From the NCBI GenBank assembly GCA_027946365.1, contig JAPEUQ010000009.1, positions 248,001 through 312,000 on the forward strand: a DNA stretch of 64,000 bases, written 5' to 3'. The DNA comes from Kalmusia sp. IMI 367209. Taxonomy: Eukaryota > Ascomycota > Dothideomycetes > Pleosporales > Didymosphaeriaceae. A program made the position numbers and the translations under genes. The notes under the pieces were generated by a model. It did not search any database. It saw only the letters and a list, made by a program, of their open reading frames with translations, and was not told where the DNA came from. This document shows positions 32,868 through 44,402 of this stretch, one piece after another; position 1 is the stretch's first letter, and each line of letters starts with the position of its first letter.

Positions 32868-35081
32868 ATGGCTGCTGGCCTGCCGTTCCGCGACATCAAC
32901 GTGCACTCGTCGCCCTCTCACTACGCCTTCTCGTCGCCATCGTCCCCCTCTGCGCCGACGCTGGTTGTGGACCGCCCGAGCGGTGACCTGCGACTTCACG
33001 ATGGGAAGCTCCTGGGCTCGAAACGGGTGTCCAGCATTGCTGGCATCCTAGGAATGATCAAGCTGCGGCTAGGTTAGGCTTTCCACACTGCTGGCAACAG
33101 TGATGCTGATGAGCATGTGAAGATAAATACATAATCGTAATAACCAAGGCCCAGCCTATGGGCAGGATAAAGGGCCATATGATCTACAAGGTCATATCCA
33201 CGGAGTTCCTGCCATTGCGCGAGCGCCCGTTGCACGACCCCGACGAGGACACGTACCTCAGCTTACTCAAGACACTGCTGAAGACTTCCCCGCTGTATTT
33301 TTCCTACTCGTTTGATATAACCAACAGCTTCCAGCGACAGGCTCATACCGACCCTTCTGTACCGCTGTGGAAGCGCGCCGATGACCGTTTCTTTTGGAAC
33401 CGCTTCGTACAGAGCGATCTCATAGACTTCCGCGGGGGGCTTAATACTGGATATGGGCACAGGCATCCCAGTGGGCAGCAGCCTGAAGTGGATCCGTTCA
33501 TCCTACCCGTGATGTACGGCATGATGGAGATCAAGAACACATCTATTAAGGGCACGCCGCTGACCTTCATCTTGATTACGCGTCGGTCAAGGTTACGTGC
33601 AGGGACACGCTATTTCTCAAGAGGCATCGATGAGAATGGCAACGTGTCTAATTTTAACGAGACGGAGCAAACTATTATCCTCAATGACCATGCTTCTGGT
33701 GGTCTCGGTGGTTACGGGTCGAATCAAAACGGTGCTGCAGGCGGCAACTCGGCGAAAGAGGTGCAGGTACTGGCCTATGTTCAGACCCGTGGTAGTGTCC
33801 CCGTCTACTGGGCTGAGATCAACACGCTCAAATACACTCCGAAACTCCAAGTGCGCGGAGTTGAAAGCGCCATCCCAGCAGCCAAGAAACACTTCGCAGA
33901 GCAAATTCGTTTGTACGGAGATAACTGGTTGGTCAACCTAGTTAACCAGAAGGGCCGCGAAAAGAACGTGAAGGAGGCATACGAGCAGATGGTCGACTAC
34001 CTTGTCAATTCACCAGAGGAGAACGTCGAAGGGGACCAAATCACTTCGGAAAAGTTCCACATTATTGAGCCACAACAGGCCAAGACAACTTACGATCGCA
34101 TCCACTACGTCTACTTTGACTTCCACAATGAGACCAAGGGCCTGCGATGGGATCGCGCAAAGCTCTTAATGGACCAGCTCGAGCCACATGTGCTCAAGCA
34201 CGGATACTTTCGAGGCGTGGACATGCCGGGTGACTCTGGACGCGTCGAAGTTCGACGGCATCAGACTGCAGTGATTCGTACGAACTGCATGGATTGTCTC
34301 GACCGAACGAACGTCGTACAGAGCATGATTGGCCGATTCATGCTCTCACGCATGCTTATTGATCTGGGCATCATGCGCGAAGGCGAGAACGCCGAGGACG
34401 ATCAGGCCTTCGAATTCCTCTTCCGCAACGTCTGGGCTGATAACGCCGATATCGTCTCCAGATCCTATTCCGGCACAGGAGCGCTCAAGACAGACTTCAC
34501 GCGTTTGGGTATCCGCACCAAACAAGGCGCACTCCAGGACCTCAACAACTCCATAACGCGCTATTTTCTAAACAACTTCAAGGACGGACCGCGCCAGGAT
34601 GCATTTGATCTCTTCTCGGGCACATATTTACCTGCCGATTCGGGCATCGGTGGGCAACTGCTTTTCGCGGACCGCCGACCATTGCTCATCCAGGCTATTC
34701 CATATATCCTCGCTGCGAGCATTTTCTTCATCTTTGTCGGAAGTTTGACGCGGAGATCGCCTGAGGCGACGATTTGGCCACTGCGGCTAGTTATATTCTT
34801 GTGTTTGGCGCTGACTGTTGCCTGCTTCAACTTTATTTGGAGCAATGGCACTCTTTATGTAAGTCCGAATCCTCAGGTGATGATTTCAGAAGCTAACAAA
34901 TTTACAGGTCAATTGGCCAAAACTCAATCGACTCCCGCACGCCATCGAATCGATGCAAGAAGCGCTATCTCATGTCTCACTGAACCCAGTCGTGGGAGGT
35001 CTCGTAGGTACAAAGCACGAGCGAGGTAAGAGTGATGCGAGACTAATTGGGCTAGAGGAGGGAAAGAAGAGAATAGAGTAG
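32868..35081 (+). CDS. SAC1: Phosphoinositide phosphatase SAC1
   Basis: Exons 32868-33072, 33123-34858 and 34908-35081 give 704 residues. The enzyme dephosphorylates PI4P (also PI3P) at ER, Golgi and contact sites. The SacN region contains LLKTSPLYFSYSFDITNSFQ and FFWNRFVQSDLIDF. The catalytic CX5R(T) loop is NCMDCLDRTNV in the middle. Near the C-terminus two hydrophobic helices (IPYILAASIFFIFVG and IFLCLALTVACFNFIW) anchor it in the membrane. The last exon reads VNWPKLNRLPHAIE, as in fungal Sac1, so the frame without the last intron (stop 35029) is wrong. It is longer than yeast Sac1, mostly at the tail and N-terminus. Confidence 0.95.
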
Positions 35082-35634
35082 TTGATCTGCACGGTGTGCG
35101 CGATAACTGTTTAAAGAGCTCGAGAGTGATGTGTATGAATAGGATTAGGGTCGCATTAGACAGATTTTAATCAAGGGGTGTTGAATGTGATTGTGATGAA
35201 ATGAATTGCTGAGGCTTTACATTGATTTGAGACCGTCATCCTCGTGTAGAAGATGACAAGGTGTGTACAGAAGAGTCTTTTGAAAAACTGACTTTCCATC
35301 CCTAGGAAATGGTAATTGGAACAGAGACAGTTACATAGACTGGTGATACATGCGTCCGGGGTATCATTGCGATGAGGCACAGATCTAAAACACAAGGGGA
35401 GAGATGGTAGTGAGTGTATGGGTACTAAGAAATGAAACCGTCGTGCAATCATGTCGTAAGAAAATCTAGGAGTTGTATAGAGGTGGGTATCGGTAGGCGT
35501 ACAGTCGCATTGTACAGCGATCGACAATACTCGGTCGGGTCATGAGAAGAAGTGATCGTCGTGCAATCGTGTCGTGCAGAAAGTCCAGCTTGGATGAATG
35601 TGAGGGTAGGCTTTAGTCGAGGGTGGAGAGATTG
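35082..35634. other. Intergenic, tail-to-tail
   Basis: Between the SAC1 stop and the next minus-strand stop. No gene. Two related stretches (GTCGTGCAATCATGTCGT near 35432 and GTCGTGCAATCGTGTCGT near 35558) form an imperfect direct repeat. Confidence 0.45.
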
Positions 35635-36279
35635 CTAGCAGGAAACGTGCACCACCGGCAACACGACCACATCGAACTCCTCGTCCACCTTTTCTTCGTT
35701 CGCATCAACGACCTCTTTCAGCGCAACACCATCCTCGCCATACTTTCCGCCCACGAAATCCCACCCGTCACCCTCTAGTCGCCGCCTCAAGCGCTCGCGG
35801 TTCGAGTTAACAGCACGCTTGACAAGCGGTGCCCAATCGCTGCCCTTTTTAGCAGTTTGGTAGTCTTGCTGCTGGGCTTCGCCGTCGGCCTCCCAGTCAT
35901 CGAAGTCGGGTAGAATCCAGAGGTCCGCCTCAGTGCTGTTTGCATCGGCATTCAGGTTTAAGCAGGTACTCTGATGCATTTGGAGGTCCAACTGCGATTC
36001 TTTCTGGGGCTGCAGACCTTGTAAATTTTGTAAGGTTTGCATGTTATGGATGCGGCCGCGCTTGTGGGATGAAGTGGTGATCCAGTATCCGTTTGCGTTG
36101 TAGCTGGTAAGCGAGATGTGTGGCGGGGAAGAAGTGCCTTTTCGCTTGAAGGCTTTGGAGTCTTGCGACCGTCTTGGGGCGGGGATGTGTGAGCGGACAT
36201 CGAAGCATGACATCTCCATGGGGTCCATGTGAAAGTCGTCACGCGCAAGGCGGAAAGGCGCACGACCGGGGTCGTCCAT
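35635..36279 (-). CDS. Hypothetical protein, 214 aa
   Basis: Intronless with an ATG at 36279. No known domain. The N-terminal part is FHMDPMEMSCFDVRSHIP, then ISLTSYNANGYWITTSS, a Gln/Leu-rich middle, and a C-terminal half with LWILPDFDDWEADGE and VKRAVNSNRERLRRRLEGD followed by WDFVGGKYG. The terminus is acidic and then hydrophobic (DVVVLPVVHVSC). It has no signal peptide and is likely cytosolic or nuclear. The pattern of conserved-looking W/D segments argues for a real protein, but the function is unknown. Confidence 0.6.
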   Translation of the reverse strand: MDDPGRAPFRLARDDFHMDPMEMSCFDVRSHIPAPRRSQDSKAFKRKGTSSPPHISLTSYNANGYWITTSSHKRGRIHNMQTLQNLQGLQPQKESQLDLQMHQSTCLNLNADANSTEADLWILPDFDDWEADGEAQQQDYQTAKKGSDWAPLVKRAVNSNRERLRRRLEGDGWDFVGGKYGEDGVALKEVVDANEEKVDEEFDVVVLPVVHVSC

Positions 36280-36988
36280 ACCGAGTGAGGAACAGGTGTT
36301 CAGTCAACACCACGAATAAATACAGATGGTAAGATAAGCAGGGGGGTGACAGCAGCCACAGATGATGCTGCAGCTGCAAATGTGAATGCAATGCGGGTGA
36401 TGAAGTGGAGCACAGGCGCTTTGGGCGGGCGGGAGCGAGGTCAATCGAAGTTGTGATATGGCTGCCTGGAGGGAAGGGGAGTCATGGTGCGATGACGTTG
36501 ACGGGCCGTGGTGCGGGTGGCGGTGTTCAGCTGCTTGTCTCAGCAGCGTGTTCAAACGGCACGCTCGGTCAGAAAGTAGGAGATGTAGGAAGGGGAGACA
36601 CGGGCGGGGCTCGAGGGAAGAGGTGCTTTTTGTAGAGATCGGAGTGCCGGACTTGGGTTTGTTACTTGGATGCCCGAGACAGCTGCAGAGACGTGGTGCC
36701 TATAGGGCATCGGCCTTTTGCACATGCAAGCCGGGCTGCAGTCAGTGTAGTGTCAGTCAATAGCAAACAGTTCTTCTTTTAAGAAGCGGCAAGCAAACGG
36801 TTTTAAGGCTGTGGACAGTGGGAAGAGAGATCGGCCTGAGGTGTAGGCCTGAGGGCATTACCGAGTGCAGTGTGGATCCCGTGTTGGCCCGAGCGTGCCG
36901 TGACGCTGGAGCTCCAAAGTTCTGCAGAGCTGTGAACGACCATCTCTAACCTCGTCCTTCCCATCCGCACCCATTGGAGGCAGCCATC
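36280..36988. promoter_or_regulatory. Divergent intergenic region before MIC60
   Basis: Head-to-head gap of about 700 bases serving the 214-aa gene and MIC60. Open frames on both strands here are G/C-rich shadows. No specific motif named. Confidence 0.45.
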
Positions 36989-38980
36989 ATGCTGCGCGCC
37001 TCGATTCTGCGCGCTCGGCCAGCCCTGCGGCCAATTGCTCCCAGGGTCCGCCCGCAATGGCACGCCGCCCAGCGCTTCTACGCCGACGACAAAAAGATTG
37101 GCGAGACGGCCATCCCCAATCCCGCGCCCTCCGTCACTCCGTCCCAATCTGCCTCCGTCGAAAACGCGACAATCCCGCCGTCTGACATTCCCAAGCCGCC
37201 GCCGGCCCCCGAGACGGCTGCCTCCCGCTCCGCGCCTGTTGAGAAACCTGCGACTCTCCCTCCCACCGGGCCCGGAACCGCCAGCGTAGCCCCCGACCCC
37301 AAAAAGGCACCGAAGCCGAAGAAGCGACGTCTCGGTCGGCTGTTGTTCTACACGTTGCTGCTGTCCGCCCTCGGATACGCTGGAGGTGTGTGGTACTCGC
37401 TCGTCTCGGACAACTTCCACGACTTTTTCACCGAATACGTGCCCTTTGGCGAAGATGCGGTTGCCTACTTTGAGGAGCGCGAGTTCCGGAGACGATTCCC
37501 CGGGCGCGCTGGCCAGCCACGGCTGCACCCGCAAATAACGGGCGAGAACAAGGTCACCATCCCCGGAAAGAGCGGCCTCACCTCACGTGTAGCTGACGAG
37601 AGTGGCTCTGATTTGGGCGCGAAGGGTCCACACGTCAGCGCTGTGGGTGCCAATGCCAAATCTTCCCATGATGCAGCTTCGCCATCGCCCAAGGTCGCCT
37701 CGCCCACCAAGAGTCCTCAGGAGAAGAAGCAGGAGGAGGTCCAGAAGGAAAAGCCTACTGCATCCGAGACCCATAAGCTGTTGCCAAAGGATGACGCGAA
37801 GGCTGCACCGGCAAACGAGACCAAGGCTGTTCCGGCACCCGCTCCCGCGAAGCCCATTGCACAAATCGACCATCTCGCTGTCCCGCAAGCTGGCGAGCCT
37901 GTAGTGCAGGACGTTGTCAAGATCGTGAACGACATCATCACTGTAATCAACGCCGACTCTGCCCGCGATACCAAGTACGACTCTGCGCTGGACAAGGCCA
38001 AATCGGAACTGAACAAGGTCGTTTCAGACATCAACCTACTCAAGGCGAGCATCCAAAAGACGGCCGAGGAGCAGATCAACGCCGCCCACACTGAGTTCGA
38101 TGGCGCCGCGAAGGAACTTGTGCAACGTCTCGACCACCAGATGAAGGCACAGGAGACGCAATGGAAGGAGGAGTATGAGAACGAGCGTGAGCGCCTTGCC
38201 CAGGCCTACAAGGAGAGGATGCGGTCAGAGCTAGAGGCTGCTCAGAAGGTGTATGAGCAGAAGCTGAAGAATGAGCTGCTTGAGCAGAGCATCTCCCTCC
38301 AGCGCTCGTTCACCTCGTCCGTGCGGGATCAAGTCGAGCAAGAACGTGAAGGTCGGCTTAGCAAGCTGAACGAACTTTCTTCCTCAGTACAAGAGCTGGA
38401 GAAGTTGACTGCAGAGTGGAATTCGGTCATCGACGCGAACCTCAAGACACAGCATCTTGTAGTCGCCGTCGAGGCGGTTAAATCCGCTTTGGAGAATCAG
38501 ATCGTTCCTAAGCCCTTCATCTCTGAGCTCGCTGCTCTGAAAGAAATCGCCGCTGATGACCCAGTCGTCGGCGCTGCCATTGCGAGCATCAACCCTGTCG
38601 CGTATCAGCGTGGTATCCCCAATTCAGCACAGCTTATCGACCGTTTCCGACGTGTTGCTCAGGAAGTCCGAAAAGCTGCTCTCCTCCCTGAAGACGCTGG
38701 TGTTGCATCGCATCTCGCTTCCCTAGCCATGTCAAAGGTCCTCTTTAAGAAGTCCGGCCTCGCGGTAGGACAAGACGTTGAGGCCGTCCTCGCTAGGACA
38801 GAAGCGCTCCTCGAAGAAGGCGACCTGGATGCCGCAGCTCGCGAGATGAACGGTCTGCAAGGCTGGGCCAAGGTGCTCAGCAAGGACTGGCTTGGCGAGT
38901 GCAGGAGAGTTCTTGAGGTCAAGCAGGCTTTAGATGTCATTGCTACGGAGGCACGGTTGCAGAGTCTGCTTGTAGACTAA
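36989..38980 (+). CDS. MIC60: MICOS complex subunit MIC60 (mitofilin)
   Basis: Intronless, 663 residues; the start is the ATG at 36989 that begins LRASILRARPALRPIAPRV, an arginine-rich mitochondrial presequence. A proline-rich linker leads to one inner-membrane helix (about 113-135, LLFYTLLLSALGYAGGVWYS). A low-complexity Lys/Ala/Pro segment follows, then a long coiled coil (about 310-480; repeated E/K/Q-rich heptads around QWKEEYENERERLAQAYKER). It ends with the mitofilin signature region (EIAADDPVVGAAIASINPVA, LIDRFRRVAQEVRKAAL, GWAKVLSKDWLGECRRVLE). Mic60 shapes crista junctions and tethers inner to outer membrane. Confidence 0.95.
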   Translation: MLRASILRARPALRPIAPRVRPQWHAAQRFYADDKKIGETAIPNPAPSVTPSQSASVENATIPPSDIPKPPPAPETAASRSAPVEKPATLPPTGPGTASVAPDPKKAPKPKKRRLGRLLFYTLLLSALGYAGGVWYSLVSDNFHDFFTEYVPFGEDAVAYFEEREFRRRFPGRAGQPRLHPQITGENKVTIPGKSGLTSRVADESGSDLGAKGPHVSAVGANAKSSHDAASPSPKVASPTKSPQEKKQEEVQKEKPTASETHKLLPKDDAKAAPANETKAVPAPAPAKPIAQIDHLAVPQAGEPVVQDVVKIVNDIITVINADSARDTKYDSALDKAKSELNKVVSDINLLKASIQKTAEEQINAAHTEFDGAAKELVQRLDHQMKAQETQWKEEYENERERLAQAYKERMRSELEAAQKVYEQKLKNELLEQSISLQRSFTSSVRDQVEQEREGRLSKLNELSSSVQELEKLTAEWNSVIDANLKTQHLVVAVEAVKSALENQIVPKPFISELAALKEIAADDPVVGAAIASINPVAYQRGIPNSAQLIDRFRRVAQEVRKAALLPEDAGVASHLASLAMSKVLFKKSGLAVGQDVEAVLARTEALLEEGDLDAAAREMNGLQGWAKVLSKDWLGECRRVLEVKQALDVIATEARLQSLLVD

Positions 38981-39331
38981 GCGTTGCATTGTTGGGCGGA
39001 TAAGTCTGCATGGTAGAAAACGGATTTTTTTGCTTTTCCTTTTGTGTGTATATGGACGGACTTGTAGCCCTACGTGTAGCTTATAGCCTATAGAAGCTTT
39101 TTTCTTCAAGCCTTCGGACGCTCCTGGATCGTGACGAAAAGTTCAGGATCATATCCTTGACAGGTAGATAATATCAAGGATGTCAACCCCGCCCAACCAA
39201 TTACCAGGGTCTGACGCGGATGTTGATGCAGGTTGGCCTACTCCGCCACACAGCCTACATCGCACCGCCTCATTCTACAGACATGTATGTGAACATCTCC
39301 TCTCAACTGCTTCTTGTCATTCAACGACAAT
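38981..39331. other. Intergenic
   Basis: 3' flank of MIC60 and promoter of the next gene. Nothing recognised. Confidence 0.5.
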
Positions 39332-40286
39332 ATGACTATGGAACCTCAAAAAGCCAAGCTCACACAAATTAAACCGCCCAACTACGCAGCGACCCTCTCG
39401 CGCACACACTCGGATGCGACGCTGAGAGGGAAAGAATCCCTTCATCCAACGAGTCCGAGCTCGAAAACGCTTGTAGAGCAACAGGCCAGGAGAATCTCGC
39501 CTGTTCAGCATATTTTCTATTGGGCGTTGAATATCCTGGGGGTCGTTAGTGCAATTGCATTTGGCATATGGGCACCTATATCGTATAAATTGCAAGAGAG
39601 TGGGAATAAGAGTAGTGATGAGGCACAGGAAAAGCTATTCGAGAAGGTGGGTGAGCTGGTGAAAAGGGTAGAAGGCGTGGAGCAGGCGATGGTGGGATTG
39701 GGCCAATTGAGGGCGGTGGAAATCTGCAATGGTGACGGATTTCGAGTGAGTATTCATACAAGAGCTACCTTACATCCTGCTTTGCTTTCTCTTCCTTTAC
39801 TCGTTTTCCAAATCTGCCTGAATCGTCCTGTACGGCTTCTCTTGCTACGGTTTGTACTGATTATGATTACAGACGTTGGCACCCTGCCGATCTCTCACTG
39901 CATCCCTGGATCTCGCATCTATCATCATTGGCCTGCTTCCCAACCCCACAACTCATGCACCTTCCGCCCGTCGCTCAACCTCTACACCCTTAAGCTCCCT
40001 GCCTAGCACTACCATGCGTTCTATGTCAAATCCCGTGCCAATCTCGTTAAGCATGATTCCAGAAATCTCAACACAGTTCAATCATCTGCCTGAACGTACA
40101 TCAGGCCCATGGCACGATGAAGAAACGGAAGAAGTGGTGAATACGCTAGGTATGCAGAGTGTGGCAGGAGTGGTTGCCGGTATTCTGGCTGTGTGTGGGG
40201 TGGCGTGGTGGATGCGGAGACGGATGAAGCGAACGAGGGACAGAGAAAAGGCGGAGGGTGTGAGGGCCCCATTGTTAGGGTCTTGA
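39332..40286 (+). CDS. Hypothetical two-helix membrane protein
   Basis: Exons 39332-39745 and 39873-40286 (127-base intron) give 275 residues. After a Ser/Lys-rich cytosolic start comes a first membrane helix (about 70-95: HIFYWALNILGVVSAIAFGIWAP), a short coiled coil (DEAQEKLFEKVGELVKRVEGVEQ) and a Ser/Pro/Thr-rich loop. A second helix is near the C-terminus (SVAGVVAGILAVCGVAWWM), then a basic tail RRRMKRTRDREK. There is no family assignment. It ends 43 bases before the stop of the convergent amidohydrolase gene, so the transcripts probably overlap. Confidence 0.6.
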
Positions 40287-40329
40287 TTCATAGGGGCAGA
40301 TTCGCCATATATTTCTATAACTATTCTCA

Positions 40330-41448
40330 TTACTCTTTAGCATCAGAGGGTTCACTACTGAATACCTCTGTACCCGCCTTCCACACACGCATAACATTCT
40401 TCAGGTCCTGTACATTTGATGATGGGAACCCCTTCACAAGCACCAAATCAGCCCTCCTTCCCACCTCCACGACGCCCCTATCCTCAATACCCAACAATTC
40501 CGCCGAGCACCCCGTCGCAGCCCTCAGTACCTCCGCAGACGTCATCCCTACCTCTTCCAGCAGCTCCATCTCTGTCCAAAGCGCCTCACCATGCCTGACT
40601 CCCGCGATGGGACTCTGATTAGAGTCGGTCCCAACTAGCATGGGAACACCGGCCTCATGCAACGCTTTCGCAGACTGCATAGCCGGCGGGAAAGCACTCC
40701 CCGGTATGTATCCGGATGCGGAGATGGTTCTCATCATGATGAGCGTAGGGACCGATATGATGCCCTTCTCCTTCATTATCTTTCCTTCGTCAAGCGTGAG
40801 CGGTTCGTCCATCGGCACATGCGTAATGATGGACACGGGTGGCTCAGCGCGCAGCGCCATGAGGAAGGCGGCATGGCGGGACGCATGCACAATCGTCTTC
40901 TTCCCATGCTCGTGAGCTGATTTAGAAAGCTGATTTATGATGGCTTGGCTGGGTCCGGGAACGTCGGCGACGATCTTGATGAAGTGTGCGCCTTGCGCGA
41001 CGCGCTCCGAGACGAAGGTAGCGGCTGCTGAGACGGAGTCGACGATGCTGGAGGAGGTCGCCATGGCGAATTTGGAATGCACGCTACCTGTGCTTGTGGC
41101 GAAGTTGTTGGCGAAAAGGATATCTGGGGCGATGCGCGTTTTCTGGAGGATGGTGTGGTGGTCGGCGGGCAGGTTCCCACAGTCTACTGCGGTGGTTATG
41201 CCGCATGCGATCAGATTCTTGCAAAGGGTGAGAGAGTCGACTACAGATTGCGGGGTGTGATTGGAAAGGTGGACGTGCGTATCCCAAAGGCCAGGGAGGA
41301 GAGTGCAGCCTGTGCCGTCAATGGTGGTTGTAGCATCTGCGTCGGGGACAATGAGGCCGGTCGAAGTGTCGAAACTTAAGGAAGATCGGGTCTCGAGGAC
41401 GTCATGCCCGTCGAAGATTTGGATGTTTGTAATGGTTGTAATCGACAT
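40330..41448 (-). CDS. Metal-dependent amidohydrolase
   Basis: Intronless, 372 residues. It belongs to the amidohydrolase superfamily, imidazolonepropionase/prolidase-like branch. Visible ligands and catalytic positions: DTHVHL (two metal His, about residue 58), a Lys in HFIKIVAD (probable carboxylated Lys), IVHAS and ITHVP (further His), and LVGTDSN (catalytic Asp, about residue 270). The N-terminal ITNIQIFDGHDV and C-terminal EVGRRADLVLVKG strands form the small beta-sandwich of the fold. Substrate unknown. The N-terminus lacks a signal peptide, so the protein is cytosolic. Confidence 0.88.
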   Translation of the reverse strand: MSITTITNIQIFDGHDVLETRSSLSFDTSTGLIVPDADATTTIDGTGCTLLPGLWDTHVHLSNHTPQSVVDSLTLCKNLIACGITTAVDCGNLPADHHTILQKTRIAPDILFANNFATSTGSVHSKFAMATSSSIVDSVSAAATFVSERVAQGAHFIKIVADVPGPSQAIINQLSKSAHEHGKKTIVHASRHAAFLMALRAEPPVSIITHVPMDEPLTLDEGKIMKEKGIISVPTLIMMRTISASGYIPGSAFPPAMQSAKALHEAGVPMLVGTDSNQSPIAGVRHGEALWTEMELLEEVGMTSAEVLRAATGCSAELLGIEDRGVVEVGRRADLVLVKGFPSSNVQDLKNVMRVWKAGTEVFSSEPSDAKE

Positions 41449-42155
41449 GATAATGTCAGGATATTGGCTTGATGGGAACTCTAAGAGACGAATTGTGCTA
41501 AGTTACCGCAGATTTTGCAATGCAAGACTGGCTTAGTAGACCAAGGTATGTGAATCAAGTACCCTCACGAGACATCGCCTTTTAAATACTTTCACGAGTG
41601 TACGTGGAGTTTGGGGCTTTGCCGGATGTTGCATATCGTCACTACCAATTCAGAGCACTGTTCCTCGCGCCTTTGACCCAAAAGGGTTTAGATGTTTCAC
41701 TGACCACTACGCAGGGGGTTGGGTATTACCGTATTGGTCGTCGGACACTTTACTAAAGCGCTCAAAGTCCAAATTATCACAAAGGTGAAACGGAATCACG
41801 ATGGGAAGTTTACAATTATATTATTGTTCTTGCTTTCTCATCGGATGACACCTCGTCGCACTTGCCTCTGTGTCTCCCCTCTGTATTGTAACAATATGCA
41901 TGGAATCCATACGACTCAGTCATCCATGCTATGACCATAGTCATAGACGAGTGCTCACTGCCCGGCTTCCAACAAGACACACGAACCTTTTCGTCGGGTT
42001 CAGACGGCCGCCTGGTTTGTTGAGCGGTCCCTCGGCAAGACGAAAGCTTGCAATTGAAGCCCAGATCTGTCCCACCATTGCATATGTTGTGTCCATGGCC
42101 ATTTCGACCAATGCCCATCGCCGAGTTCTGGATACTCGGCCCTTTCGTTGCGCGT
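41449..42155. other. Intergenic
   Basis: Upstream of the amidohydrolase gene and downstream of the single-helix membrane protein. Minus frames at 41816-42220 are mostly non-coding. No feature found. Confidence 0.45.
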
Positions 42156-42737
42156 TCAGTGATTGTCTTTTTCCGTCCTGAACATCTCTTCCCAGTGCTC
42201 CGTCTCATCGGCATCACCATGCGTCTCTCCTCTTCCCAAATTGAGATGCCATCTCCTACGGAAAATCCTACGCCTAGATTAATGAGACTACTTCTGTGGC
42301 TAATGTCAAGAATGCACTCACCTCTTCCACACTAGTTCTCCAAACACAACCAATACCAAGCACAATACCAGCCCAGCTCCTATCCTGCCCACGAACTGGT
42401 TGTGCTCCTGCGAACCATCGATTTCCACGAATGCACTTGGGAATTCTCTTTCTACCTCATCTCCGAGACCACACATGATGCTTTTACCACCCGAGAAGGA
42501 ATCTTCTGCTGAGATGGAGGGGCGCAGAGTCGCAACTCCATCGAGCTTGATAGTTGCTGCGTCGCTAACAGCATATATAGGGAGATTCAGAACTCCTGCC
42601 AGGTATTGCGCTGATTCCCAGGTAAGAGTAGATGTGGAGGGAGTGGAACATTGTGACGTCTCGCCGTTGGAACTGATTGAGATGCAGTGGCATTGGATTT
42701 CTGTGTTTTGGGCCTTGGACTCAACTGTTGGCGGCAT
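42156..42737 (-). CDS. Hypothetical single-pass membrane protein, 175 aa
   Basis: Exons 42322-42737 and 42156-42267. The N-terminal half has four Cys (IQCHCISIS, SQCSTPS, SIMCGLGDE) in a segment with LTWESAQYLAGVLNLPIYAV. One transmembrane helix (about 118-138, VGRIGAGLVLCLVLVVFGELVW) is followed by a basic then acidic cytosolic tail of about 35 residues supplied by exon 2 (IFRRRWHLNLGRGETHGDAD). No signal peptide at the start, so topology is uncertain. I do not know the family. Confidence 0.55.
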
Positions 42738-43838
42738 GTTCGGGTAGGATGATTAGGCAGCGAAGCACGAGATAAGCGGTACCGGTAGAATCTTGGCCCA
42801 AGTTAAACAACGGTAAGAGGTGGAACAGATCGGAAGCAGCAGTCTATAGATCTTCCATGGCAGGGCTTATGACATAAACGGTCCTTCTACACCTACCTCG
42901 CGTATGCCTCCCCTCGGCGGCCATAGCCACTACCGCACACGTCGAAGTACATGATCGGATAGGGTTGGAGGCAGGCCCGGAGTAGGCCCGGAGTACAGCC
43001 AAGACTCGCACGAGACACCGAGCACATCAACGCGCCGGTATTGGGCACGTACCTTTTGTTTTCTTCAAACATTTTCAGCTCATGAATAGCAAGCCAAACA
43101 CCTTCAATCATTGCCCCTTACTTCTTGCGGCCATCAATGGTAGAGTCCTGGTAATTTATCGACGAACCAAGCGTGCGGGAAGGATTGGCTCTGCACATTC
43201 GGGGCAGGAGAGCGCGAATATGCGCCCATCTGAAGGACCGTCAATGCGCCCCGTTCAGCTCTATGCTGTATTACAATATCCGCTGTAAAAATCCTCCACA
43301 TCGGCCCTACGCCGTGCCTCATCTCCGCAAATACTTTTGCAGTTCTCGAGCTCGGCGCTGCAGCGTCTCGCACGTCGCATGTCTCTACACTGGAGATACG
43401 CGTTTCCATGACGTGTCTCTGAGCTGCTGACACGTTTGCCTTCTATCGCGCCATTGCTTGCTGTGAACCCGTGGAGCTCTATTGGAAGGTTGGAAGGCTG
43501 CCTCTTTCAGGATTGGTGGCAGTGCATGCAAGATATGTGACGTGCATAACGGCCGAGGTGTATCCTGTGGTCTGGTCGGCCAACTTCAGCGCTAGCGCCC
43601 CACGAAGATCACGCAACTCAGGTCCTGATGGTCAGGAACTTGTTGCCTAGTTGATGCGACGGAGGAAGGGATAGATTGTGATGTGTCCTGTGTCACATCG
43701 CGTTGGTTCACGCTCGGATCGTTGCAGACAAGCAAAAGCTAAGCCTTCACTAGCACAATTCGGGCATGGCTCTAGAAAAGTTCCAGAAGGGTTTCGAACC
43801 AGCTTCAATGCTTCGTCTCCCTCAACACCTTTTTGTTC
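42738..43838. other. Intergenic
   Basis: No coding signal on either strand that I trust. Confidence 0.45.
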
Positions 43839-44168
43839 TTACCCTTCTATACCAATTTTTGTGGCAGTCTCGAGTGGGATTAGATCTTTGTTCATTACAT
43901 TTCTTGTAATGCATGCTCGATACCTCTTCGCGTTGAAAATACCTACCAGATAAATATACTCCGTCTCTCACGCGTACTTACCTCCTCGAAGAATTCGGAC
44001 GCGTGTCATGACACAATCATAAGGCTCAGTCAACGTAATGTCCATGTAGTCCCAGTACCAAACGTCAGAGCTATGGAACCCAAAGACCACTCTGCGATCC
44101 TTCACAAGGTCGTCACTGATGCTCAGATACACTTTCAGTCTTATGTTCACAGTGAAGGAGTTGAACAT
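43839..44168 (-). CDS. Possible small hypothetical protein (weak)
   Basis: An ATG at 44168 opens FNSFTVNIRLKVYLSISDD, continuing through VWYWDYMDITLTEPYDCVM to a clean GTAAGT donor at 43981. A possible second exon, 43839-43942, keeps frame and gives 96 residues. The implied intron is only 39 bases, short for this genome. Without splicing the frame ends at 43968 (66 codons). The strand-like alternating hydrophobics suggest a real exon. Its family is unknown and the gene may have further 5' exons I did not find. Confidence 0.3.
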
Positions 44169-44402
44169 CGGTAGAGATACCTTCTGATAGACGTGGAATA
44201 TGCTTTACTCCCAGCGTCGAAGCATCGTCGACGCGCGGCTTCTACTATAAAACCATGTGTTTTCGCTGATTGACAGAGGCTGTAGGTTGATCCTCAATTC
44301 TCACTTGTACATTCATCATATATTCTTTGGGTTTATCAAAACTTTAATATTTACGCCATTGTCCCCCTTTTTTTTTTTACTAAAGTAAAAACTTCATCCG
44401 GT

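Noticed and set aside
43132..43953. Several short frames on both strands between 43.1 and 43.95 kb
   Set aside because: No domain, signal peptide or consistent splice sites joining them.
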